Shown piece after piece: positions 46,909 to 56,010 of a DNA stretch of 64,000 bases; the first letter of the stretch is position 1, and each line of letters begins with the position of its first letter. A model generated the notes under the pieces. The model worked only from the letters and a program-made list of their open reading frames with translations. It ran no database searches and had not been told where the DNA came from. The stretch is from Reticulascus tulasneorum (Eukaryota > Ascomycota > Sordariomycetes > Glomerellales > Reticulascaceae), in the NCBI GenBank assembly GCA_001557505.1, contig LSAX01000002.1, positions 868,001 through 932,000 of the forward strand, in the 5' to 3' direction. The position numbers were made by a program, and so were the translations under genes.

Positions 46909-47169
46909 ATGTGGCAAGCCGGGCTGCAGTAGTCTCTGGCGTAATCCACACTAGTGTAAGCAGTGCCGCTTGCTCGTCCTGATCTATACCTACTTTAGCT
47001 TCGCCGAATACTCGGTACAGTAATACATAGCGTGGGATTTTGAGCTAGAAATTGGAACGACTCTGGAAAGAATGTTTCTGAAACCCAATCAGTCTTTCCA
47101 TGTCGCTACGCTCATCCGACTCGTCTCCCAGTTTGCCAACATCACGCATTTTGTTTCCAATCCGCTACT

Positions 47170-48327
47170 ATGACCGAGTCATCAAGCCTCTTCTCACCCG
47201 TAAAAGTCGGTCATGCATCCCTTGCTCATCGCATTGTCATGGCTCCCATGACCCGCCGGCGTGCCTCTGAAAATCATATACCCTCCCCTCTCATGCTCGA
47301 ATACTACACCCAAAGGGCCTCTATCCCGGGCACCTTGATCATCAGTGAATCCACCGCGGTATCACCACGTTCAGCTTCGCTCCCCAACACGCCCGGCATA
47401 TGGAACAGGCAGCAAATTGAAGCCTGGAGGCCGATCACCAGCGTCGTCCATGTTAAAGGCTCCTTCATCTACGTACAGCTGTGGGTCACTGGACGAGCAG
47501 TCCGACCTGGCGCCGTGAAGAAAGGCGCAGAGGTTATATCGAGCGGTGATGTTCCTATCTCGCCAGACCATCCTACACCGCGGCCAATTGCGGAGAAGGA
47601 GATTTATGATTGCATTGCAGAGTATACGCAGGCATCATTGAACGCAATGGAGGCGGGGTTTGACGGCGTCGAGCTTCATGGCGCCAATGGATACCTCCTC
47701 GATCAGTTTACGCAGGAAGTTTCAAACAACCGGCAAGATCAATGGGGTGGAAGCATAGAGAATCGTTCACGGTTCCCAGTCGCGGTGGCTCAGTCAGTTG
47801 CCAATGCTATTGGGTCTGATCGTGTCGGATACCGAGTGAGTCCGTGGAGTAGGCACCACGGAATGCGGATGGAGAATCCTATCCCACAGTTCACAGACCT
47901 TCTTGGAAAACTAAAGACATTGGATCTCAGTTACCTGCACGTAATTGAGGGCAGAGTTCAAGGTCCCCTGGATGTTCCTGGCACCGAGTCACTTGATTTC
48001 ATCACCGAGCTGTGGGATAAGACTTCACCTATAATCTACGCCGGTGGCTACAATGCAATCACATCTAGGAAACGTGTGGAAGAGGAGAAACTTAAAGGTA
48101 GAGAATCACTTGTCGCATTTGGGCGAACTTTCGTGAGCAATCCAGACCTGCCACTACGGATTAAAGAGCTCCTGCCTGTCACTAAGTACGATCGCGATCT
48201 GTTTTACGAGCCTGAGAAAACGGAAGGGTACATTGACTACCCCTCCTGGGAGGAAGAAAGTAGAGACAGCGGTATCGTTAGAGAGCATATATGGCCCACT
48301 GGGCTGCTGAGCGCGATCCTTCAATAG
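47170..48327 (+). CDS. Old Yellow Enzyme-type NADH:flavin oxidoreductase (ene-reductase)
   Basis: A single exon of 385 aa with no signal peptide. It is an FMN-dependent TIM barrel that reduces activated C=C bonds with NAD(P)H. Landmarks: N-terminal LFSPVKVGHASLAHRIVMAPMTRRRA, the FMN/substrate HGANGYLLDQF (His and Asn that hold the carbonyl), the NNRQDQWGGSIENRSRF block, VGYRVSPWS, and the phosphate-binding AGGY and FGRTFVSNPDLP. These are all OYE-family signatures, and the length is normal (about 370-400). The gene is in the same direction as the broken hydrolase and the BVMO downstream. OYEs in fungal clusters saturate enones of polyketides, terpenoids or alkaloids. It appears intact, which contrasts with its neighbours. 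Confidence 0.93.
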   Translation: MTESSSLFSPVKVGHASLAHRIVMAPMTRRRASENHIPSPLMLEYYTQRASIPGTLIISESTAVSPRSASLPNTPGIWNRQQIEAWRPITSVVHVKGSFIYVQLWVTGRAVRPGAVKKGAEVISSGDVPISPDHPTPRPIAEKEIYDCIAEYTQASLNAMEAGFDGVELHGANGYLLDQFTQEVSNNRQDQWGGSIENRSRFPVAVAQSVANAIGSDRVGYRVSPWSRHHGMRMENPIPQFTDLLGKLKTLDLSYLHVIEGRVQGPLDVPGTESLDFITELWDKTSPIIYAGGYNAITSRKRVEEEKLKGRESLVAFGRTFVSNPDLPLRIKELLPVTKYDRDLFYEPEKTEGYIDYPSWEEESRDSGIVREHIWPTGLLSAILQ

Positions 48328-48773
48328 AATCTCTCGAATATTTGATTCATTTACAAGCCGATCTCTTCTGTGCCAACTTTATCCACGAGGCCATTTCTCC
48401 CCACGCCGAGAACGGGTCATGATGGGTTTGTTACAGTGTGCATTAGCCTGCCCCACGATCGTGATCCATATTTTTGCGAACTGCCCATGTTCATACCTTA
48501 GACTTCTTACGCCATCCACGCTTTACCAGGCCAGGAAACACCGAATCCGAGCAGGCGGACCTCCCGCTGCGTGATGTGTCTATCCACGAGCTGACTGATG
48601 AGACGGCGTAACACTAGTAGATCCGCTGCTAAACATGTAACAGGCCCTTCGGACGGACATCTTTTGTGCCTGGCCGTCACATATCCAGCAAACTCTACTT
48701 TCAAGCCATTAACAGGGAGAGACTGTGATCTGATTGAGGCTTGGTCAAATTCCTGAACTATTCGCCATTCTCG
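48328..48773. other. intergenic, no gene seen
   Basis: About 450 bases; the only plausible content is the 3' flank of the OYE gene and the promoter of the following hydrolase. Confidence 0.5.
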
Positions 48774-49645
48774 ATGGCTTCCTCAAACGCCTCGTCTGGT
48801 TTGGTGACCGTTTCAACCAATCCAGACATTCGCATCTTCTACACAGTGACACCCCCTCTCCCTATCTCCCCATCAAAACCAGTCATCGTCACATCCAATT
48901 CTCTCTCAGCCGCGACGCCACTATGGGACCTCTTCGTCGAAGCCTTCTCTGCAGAATACACAATTGTACGATACGACTCACGATTTCACGGCCAGTCTCC
49001 GCTTCCCAGCACATCGAACTTCGACTGGAACGCAGGTCATACTATCGATGACTTGGCAGATGACGTGGTCCACGTCCTACAACATCTGAGCATTCCCAAG
49101 GCCGAAGCATTCGTCGGTCTCAGCATCGGGGGCGGAGTCGGCGTAGCCCTTGCTGCCAAACATGCTGCGCTCTTCAACCACTTCATCATAGTCGGCACTA
49201 GGGCCCAGGCAATCGCTGCCGATGAAGAAGCCTGGGACGCGCGCATTGCGTTTGGCCGTGAGCACGGGACCGAAGCTCTGAGTAAGGCGAGCGTTGTCCG
49301 GTGGTTCCCTACGCCGTAGGTTAAGGCACATCCAGATCAGGTCGCTGCGGTGGAGAAGATGGTGGGTGCACAAAATCTGGGCGGGTTCATTGCTACTGTG
49401 GTGGCTTTGAGGAGCTTGATCTCTGGGGTCACGCGGCAGCGATCAAGAAGCATGGGGACTCGAGCAAGGTCATCTTTGTCGTAGGCGGGAACGACATGCC
49501 AGCTGTAGTATAAGACACTAAAAAACTGGCTGAAATTGTTGGAACCGAAGTTATTGTGGTCGAGGGTGCCGGCCACATTGTTAACCTTCAAGCCCCTGAG
49601 GAGTTGCACAACTTGGTAAAAAGACAGCTGGGCAATCAATCTTGA
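48774..49645 (+). pseudogene. alpha/beta hydrolase, enol-lactonase-like, broken
   Basis: From the ATG at 48774 the frame encodes a hydrolase of the 3-oxoadipate enol-lactonase type: YDSRFHGQSPLP, then GLSIGGGVGVALAAKHA with the nucleophile Ser. It is cut by an in-frame TAG at 49317-49319 after FPTP. The same frame then continues with family-like sequence (VKAHPDQVAAVEKMVGAQNLGGFIA), shifts by one base near 49406-49408, and continues as LWGHAAAIKKHGDSSKVIFVVGGNDMP to a TAA at 49511-49513. It then runs on through EVIVVEGAGHIVNLQAPEEL, which holds the catalytic His, to the natural stop at 49645. Two nonsense codons plus one frameshift make this a real pseudogene. Similar enzymes open lactones, which would fit a Baeyer-Villiger product made by the next gene. 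Confidence 0.85.
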
Positions 49646-50531
49646 CACGTAGGAACATAACAGCGATTGGAAAACAGGGTCTACACTGGCTTAGCCGTAA
49701 GATCGAGGAAAGGTTTATTACTCTACACACCAACGATATGCTTATGGGCTACTGGATTGTGCCTGGCCACCCAGCTCTACTTTATCACTTGCACCATGCT
49801 CTTCCCACTCGTATTTTGCATGTACTGCCCGTGCGGAAATTGCTCAAGAACATCATATAGAAAGGAATAGATGCATCTGGTGGTGATATAATTCCCGTCA
49901 CGTTGAGCTGCCAATGCTGTGTTCCCAGCCGAGTATCGTTGTGTCCTACAGCGTCTGTCGTCGTGGGTTGAGATTAAAAGAGGGTCCTTCTGGCGTCATC
50001 ACACTAACACCGGACGTTTTGCTCAATTGGGCTGATGCAAGGCAGCACCGGAGCCAAGGCTCTGGATCGCCAGGTGTGTGGGGTTGATCTAGGATTAGAC
50101 ACTGCTGCATGATGCTGCACAAGGAACCCACCTTCTCGGCGATACTCTTTTGGGGGAGCTAAATGAGGTTGAGCATCTTATATGCGATTATTCCCATCAT
50201 TTCGTCAAGAGCTATGAAGATGGCGACATAATGCCCCAATTGGGGATACGGGATAGCCTGAGAGCTACATGGTAGCCACAGCAAGAGGTGAATAGATCAG
50301 GGCCAAACGGCAATATCAATGTGGTTATGTGTCTAGCTTGGAAGACCTGCCGTTTTTGCATATCATTTTCCTGAAGTGCTTATCGAACATCCACAGCATA
50401 TGAGCCGGTTGATTACCAAGACAAGACTCAGTTTTAGATACCAAGACATCCAATTACCAAGGGGTTCAGACCTGCAGTGACCTCTAATCCTGATCCCTCT
50501 AAACCTCCTCGATTAGAAAGATTTGTTTGTC
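49646..50531. other. intergenic, no gene seen
   Basis: About 890 bases between the broken hydrolase and the monooxygenase. Short frames at 49642-49870 and 49946-50131 are not supported. Confidence 0.45.
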
Positions 50532-52442
50532 ATGGGTAGCCTCGAGAGCCCCAAAGGCGCCGGCGCCGTTCGTGTTACAGCCAAATCTCCAGTCTCACCT
50601 TCTGTGAGCCATCTTCTGCCAAGAAATGAGAGCGACATCGTCGCCTCTAATTACGTACACGAACCCAAACCCATCCGCGTCATCTTCATCGGCACCGGCA
50701 TCTCGGGAGTCGCCTTCTCGTATAAGGCAAACCAAATCGAGAAGCTCTCCTACACAATCTACGAAAAGAACTCAGACGTTGGGGGCGTGTGGTACGAGCA
50801 CAACTACCCGGGCATCTCGTGCGATGTCCCTGCTCACGCGTATACATATACGTGGCAAGGCAATCCGAACTGGAGCCGGTTCTATGCCGGAGGGGATGAG
50901 ATTCGAAGATGGTACCAGCATCTCGCCAAAGAGTACGGGATGTATGAGCGCACCAAGTTTAAACACCAGGTTGTAGGTGCGGGATGGGATGAAAGTGGGC
51001 AAGTTTGGAATGTGAAGGTCAAGGATCTGACAACTGGCCACGAGTTTGTGGACACGGCCGAGATGTTGATTAATGGCGGTGGAACATTGAAGTAAGCAGC
51101 CTATTCTACTAAGGCGAATCTTGAGCCTGGGGCTAACAGACCTGAAATAGCAACTGGAAATGGCCAGACATTCAGGGTCTTCACGACTTCCAAGGCGAAT
51201 TACTGCATACTGCACACTGGGATCAAAACGCTAAGCTCGACGGGAAAAGAGTCGCAGTTATTGGATCTGGGGCATCAGGAATCCAGATAGTCTCCAAGAT
51301 CCAGCCAAGTAAGTAAATACAGTCATGAATATTAACCCAGCAGGGCGGCTGACACGCAGCACCTGGTCGTCAGCAAATTGGTCTCTTTCAACCGCTCGCC
51401 CACCTGGGTAGCACCAGACTTTGCCTGGAGTCTTGCTCCCGAAGGCAGGGAAACGCGATATTCGGAGGAACAGCGGAAAGAGTGGCATGAGCATCCCGAG
51501 ACGCTAACCGAGTACCGGAAAGAGATCGAGCATGCCATGAATGTCAGGTTCCCAACGTTTTACAAGCACTCCCAAGCCCAAGAGCTTGGAAGAAATGCCG
51601 TGGAGGACGTCATGAAGAAAAGATTGGGTAACCGTCCAGACTTGATAAAGAAGCTAATCCCAGATTTTGCTTTAGGTTGCAGAAGGTACGCAATTCAGAT
51701 TCTTTGGTTGAGGTGGTATGGTTCTTTTGTTGACTGAATGATGGTGCAACTGATTAGAGTGACCCCTGGCCATGGCTACCTCGAGGCTCTAACTCAACCA
51801 AATGCAGAGGTCATTACAAGCGGGATAAAAAGGGTGGTACCGAATGGAATCGTCGATAATGATGGTCAACTACACGAAGTCGACATAATTGTGACGGCAA
51901 CTGGCTACGAGACTTCCTGGGTGCCTAGATTCCCTATCATCGGGCTTAACAAGATCAACCTGCAGGACAAATGGCGCAAAGAGGGCGCAGCGGCATACCT
52001 AGCTGTTGCTGTACCAGGATTTCCCAACTACTTCATCTCTCTTGGCCCAAACGCCCCTATCAGCAACGGATCGTTAGTCGGCGGCCTAGAATACCAGCTC
52101 GACTTTGCCGTGAAGTTTGCGCAAAAGATTCAAAAGCAGAATATCACATCAGTAGTGGTCTCTGCCTCTGCTGCAGCCGAGTTCAATGAATGGAAAAATG
52201 AGGTTATGAAGGGCATGTCTTGGTCTGGGAGTTGCACAAGCTGGTACAAGAATGGAGGTCGGGACGGACCTGTCACAGGGCCTTGGCCTGGTTCGGTCAA
52301 CCATTTCATGGAGATAATGAAGGAGCCGAGGTTCGAGGATTTTGAGTACAAATTCAGGACGAGGAATCGTTTCACATATTTCGGAGATGGACGGTCGCCA
52401 GTTGAAGCGAAAGGGGAGCCTTTGGGTTGGTATATGAAATAG
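50532..52442 (+). CDS. Baeyer-Villiger-type flavin monooxygenase, one frameshift
   Basis: The first ATG is at 50532. Introns: 51092-51150, 51309-51359 and 51686-51757. An N-terminal FAD Rossmann motif (FIGTGISGVAF) is followed by the GGVWYEHNYPGISCDVPAHAYTY block, the BVMO fingerprint FQGELLHTAHWD, and the NADP motif VIGSGASGIQ; ATGYETSW lies near the C-terminal part. This is the class that inserts oxygen next to a ketone, giving an ester or lactone. After the second intron the phase is off by one: the family phrase LVSFNRSPTWV is in another frame, and the shift lies around an AAA at 51375-51377, as if one extra A were present. The only alternative splice that would fix the frame needs a 28-31-bp intron, which is too short. 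So this copy is either mutated or misread. The rest is well conserved. Confidence 0.85.
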
Positions 52443-52653
52443 ACAATGAGACCAGAAGTCAGGTCCATCTGTACCAAGAAAATCAGAATAAACAGAAATT
52501 ACTACTCCTGGAAAGTAGATAGTAGGAATACTTCCCACTATTGAGGCATCCCATGTTTTTAGAGGTTCTGCATCATTCATCCTCAGTTCCACGTGGTTAT
52601 TCATACTTTGATCTATTTGCAAATTGCGTACTCACTCATTTGAATAATAACTA

Positions 52654-54069
52654 TCATGACTTCTCAGCATCGTGGCCAAACAACCACGTCCTCCTTGCGT
52701 CTGATCCCCAGTAGATAGGATTTCTTTCATCATCTTGTGTGATCCAGTAGTCACGTTCCTTTTGTGCTTCACCGTCATGTAGATGATATGCATCTTGCAG
52801 CTTTCTACCTGCTTTCTGGATCAAGGAAGCCCGAGGTTGTCGAAGCTTCTGGTATTGCAATAGGGACTCAGGTAGATTTTCCTTTGTCGTGCGCGCCAGC
52901 ACCCTTCTTAACGCCGCAGCGTCTTCACAGGCCATTGCCGCGCCGGACGCCATGTACGGCAGCATCGGGTGCACTGCGTCTCCAAGGAGTACTGCTTTGC
53001 CACTGGGGTGCACCCAGTTATCGACTTGATCAAGATCATATAATTTCCATTTCATGAAGCCCTAAATATGCGAATAGTTTCAGAAAATGAGTTTCAATGG
53101 GTAGTTACACGTCAAAAGTAGGAAGGGGATGCATACCTTGCCTGCGAGGTCAACTAACTTCCTCACTTTTGGCTCCCAGTCTGAATACCGCCTGACCAAT
53201 TCCTCATTATCCTGTACGATGAGTTTTGTCTCCCCGGACTCAAACTTGCGGTCTTTCATTGAACTCTCAGAACAGCAGAACACGACATTGTATATCTCTC
53301 CGCCGCGGATCGGATATCCGATAACGTGTGCTTCGGGGCCACACCATGACGATACCCAAGGCTGGGACATGAGATCTCGCAACTGGGGATCAGACAACAT
53401 GTCTTGGCCAGGAATTAATACGCGATAAACGATGTCGCCTGTGTCCGTAGGAGGAAGCTCGTGCCCTTGAAATGGCTCTCGCGCAGTACTCTGTACCCCT
53501 ATTCAATCATATGATTAACAAGCTTCACTTTGCATAGTACTGCTGTATTTTAAGCTTAACTTACCATCTGCAATCACAATCACGTCTCCTGCAACCCTCT
53601 CGCCACCCTGCAGGATTGCAGCCGGCGCGCCCCAGTCATATTCATCTACCCGACTTGACGGCCTGATCACCACGTCCAGACTCCGAGCCTTATCCAATAG
53701 TACCCGGTGGTAATCTGCCCGATGAATCATCAGGTAACTGCCTCCAAAGTCCCATTCGGGGATCCCATGAGACATATCTGCTAAGATAGCTCCGTCGGTA
53801 TAGCGCAAAAACCGATTTCCGTTCGAATAGGTCTTCTTCATGTAAGTCAAGTCAACGCCCCATCGGTGCAGGATCTTGAAGCTATTTGGCGGGATTCGCA
53901 TTCCAGCTCCAACTTCCCCAAACGTTGAAGCTTGTTCAAGAATGGTCACGTTGTGACCATCAAGACGAGTTCCGATGGCGGCGAGGAGGCCGCCGATGCC
54001 TGCCCCGACTACAAGGACGTGCAGTTTATCACCTGCCGTCGACAGCGTTTCTGAGTTTCTGGATATCAT
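52654..54069 (-). CDS. FAD-dependent monooxygenase (salicylate hydroxylase-like)
   Basis: Three exons (54069-53565, 53498-53137, 53061-52654; introns of 66 and 75 bp) give 424 aa. Motifs in order: the dinucleotide-binding GAGIGGLLAAIGTRLDGHNVTILEQ, ending in the ribose-binding Glu; GAGMRIPPNS; VIADG, the DG-type motif; and the second FAD motif LLGDAVHPMLPYMASGAAMACEDA. These define group A flavoprotein hydroxylases, which use NAD(P)H and O2 to hydroxylate or decarboxylate aromatic acids, or to epoxidise or cyclise terpenoid and polyketide intermediates. There is no transmembrane tail. The gene is transcribed toward the BVMO gene, with convergent ends 211 bases apart. It appears intact. Confidence 0.92.
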
Positions 54070-55096
54070 TGTAAGGTGAAAGGTATAATTCTAAAACAAT
54101 CCGCCTGCTATTGGATTTGCGAGATTGGCCATAGAAAATCTTCGGCAATGATTACTGACGAGGTTGGGTGATTGCCCAAAACCCTAGTAGCTGCTCTCTT
54201 GCGATGTTTCTCCTGAGGAATTATTGGTCATGATTACATACGAAATCGCCAGTATATCGTCCGATATCTAGACTACTGCCTCAAGCGGCACTTGCATCAT
54301 CCCACGACGGTAGTGGGGTTACGAGATGGTGCAAGAGCTTACCAGAAATGATATCGCCGAGAGACCCATCGTCTCAATCGTCTCAATCGGGTCTGATCGG
54401 CGGCAATGTGTCGCCGGAAAAGTGGGCTGGGCAAAGAACTGGTACGACCTTCATCCTTCGTTCGCTCTTATCAGTTGTACGTCGTTTCTGTAGCAATGAC
54501 GCGAGCAGATAAGTTGCTTGCAACGGATCAACGCCCGCAGTGTATCTAAACTCCGCTCAATGAACTTCCGCCTCCAATATTCCGGCAGTGGTAAACCCGC
54601 CGAGTATGCTAGGCCCCTTTCATCGGACGACCTATGACACGGCCTGGACCAGAAGCGGAACTTTTCGATTCTCATCATGAGAAATACCCAGAACTTGGGA
54701 CGCTAAAAGACAGGCCTTGGATGGACAAATTGAATTCGTTGGCTTACAAGCAGGAATGTTACTTGGGTATCTTCGGTTAGGAGGCATAAATACTAGCCTT
54801 TGCCCGAGTTCACCATCAATGCAGTGCTGTAAGCATAGGTTTTCTTCAATACAAGAGTTCTGTATTGTAAAATGCAAAAGAAATCCCGAAGGTACGAAAT
54901 CCAATTACTGCTATTGTGAAATTGTTCCTCTCGACGACCTCAAATGCTACTTCTAGCGCATTTAAGCTACTGCGTTTCCAAAGAGGCTATCGGATGATCT
55001 TGGCACTTGCCACTCTAGCCAAAGATCCTAAAATTGTTTGGCTCCTAGTTTTCTCTGGATAAACGTGTTCTTCGAAACAGCAAGTCGAATCTAGTA
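54070..55096. other. intergenic, no gene seen
   Basis: About 1 kb. Frames at 54451-54904 (minus) and 54717-54956 (plus) are unsupported. The right end may hold a last exon of the MFS remnant. Confidence 0.4.
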
Positions 55097-56010
55097 TCAT
55101 TGGTTAGCGATGCTATTGTGTCGGGAGCGAGAAACGTAGTATCTTACCCTCTTTCCAAAAACATAAAGGAAGATTCCCAAAACGCAACTAAGCCCATGCA
55201 AAGCGCCAATCCAGAAATATACAACCTTATACCCATCTCGAGCAATCCAGCCATTAATGACAAAAGTCATAGCAAAGGAGTAAACACCTCGACCAATGGT
55301 CACAGCCGCGTACCCGTCCTGCGCATATGCTCGGTGGCAGTCCAGCAAATATGTGTTCGAAATGAGGGAGTTGATCGAACCAGCGAAAGTAGCCAGGCCG
55401 TAAAAGAACACTGGCACCATGTATGGTGCCTTTTCTTCCAAGGACCATCCGAACCCCCAAAATCCCATTAGACCAAAGATCAGTGACGGAACTGTGAGAA
55501 CTAGCCGGGATTCGGGCTCGTATACTCCTTTGTTCAGCCTCGATAGGAGATCTACCAGCCAATCGGAGACGGGACCTGGTATCACGTTGCCTAGAGTTGC
55601 GCCAGTGAAGGCAGAGAAGACTGTGAGCCCAACTTGTGCTGTTGTGAAGCTGTATGGTGGTTTGGTGAATATCTGACCCATGGCAACTGAAAATGATGCG
55701 GCAAAGGCAACGGAGCACCCATACGAGAATGCTGCCCAGGACACCGCGGGGAGCATGAAGGCAATTCAAGGGGTAATCAACGCTCGAGAAAATGATTCGT
55801 TGCTAAAGCGGCCGTTAAATAGCTTCAGGCTCTCGCGGAACGTGATTCTCTGCTCATTTTCTGCCTGGGCCACTTCGACATCTTCTCTCGAGACTGGGTT
55901 CCGGCCACCCTTCTCCAAGACTACAACATTGTCTCCTGGTGACAGTCCCGCAGCTTTCAAAGATGATTCGTCACCACTCTCGCTCGACAAGTCCTCTTTG
56001 ATATCAATAT
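55097..56010 (-). pseudogene. C-terminal half of an MFS transporter
   Basis: The reading begins near 56010 inside an acidic cytoplasmic loop (DIDIKEDLSSESGDES...). It passes TFRESLKLFNGRFSNESFSRALITP, hits an in-frame TGA at 55766-55768, and continues in the same frame as IAFMLPAVSWAAFSYG and about six membrane helices (GATLGNVIPGPVSDW, LIFGLMGFWGFGW, VPVFFYGLATFAGSI, FAMTFVINGWI, FWIGALHGLSCVLGIFLYVFGKR). That is the loop between helices 6 and 7 plus helices 7-12 of a drug/proton-antiport-type MFS protein. Helices 1-6 should precede it but are absent; the DNA upstream belongs to the opposite-strand NRPS-like gene. A donor after FGKR suggests a lost or unrecognised last exon. Truncation plus a stop means it is not functional. 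Confidence 0.82.

Noticed and set aside
51313..51343. A 31-bp intron that would keep the BVMO frame
   Set aside because: Too short for a fungal intron; the 51-bp intron with a CTGAC branch site is more credible even though it implies a frameshift.
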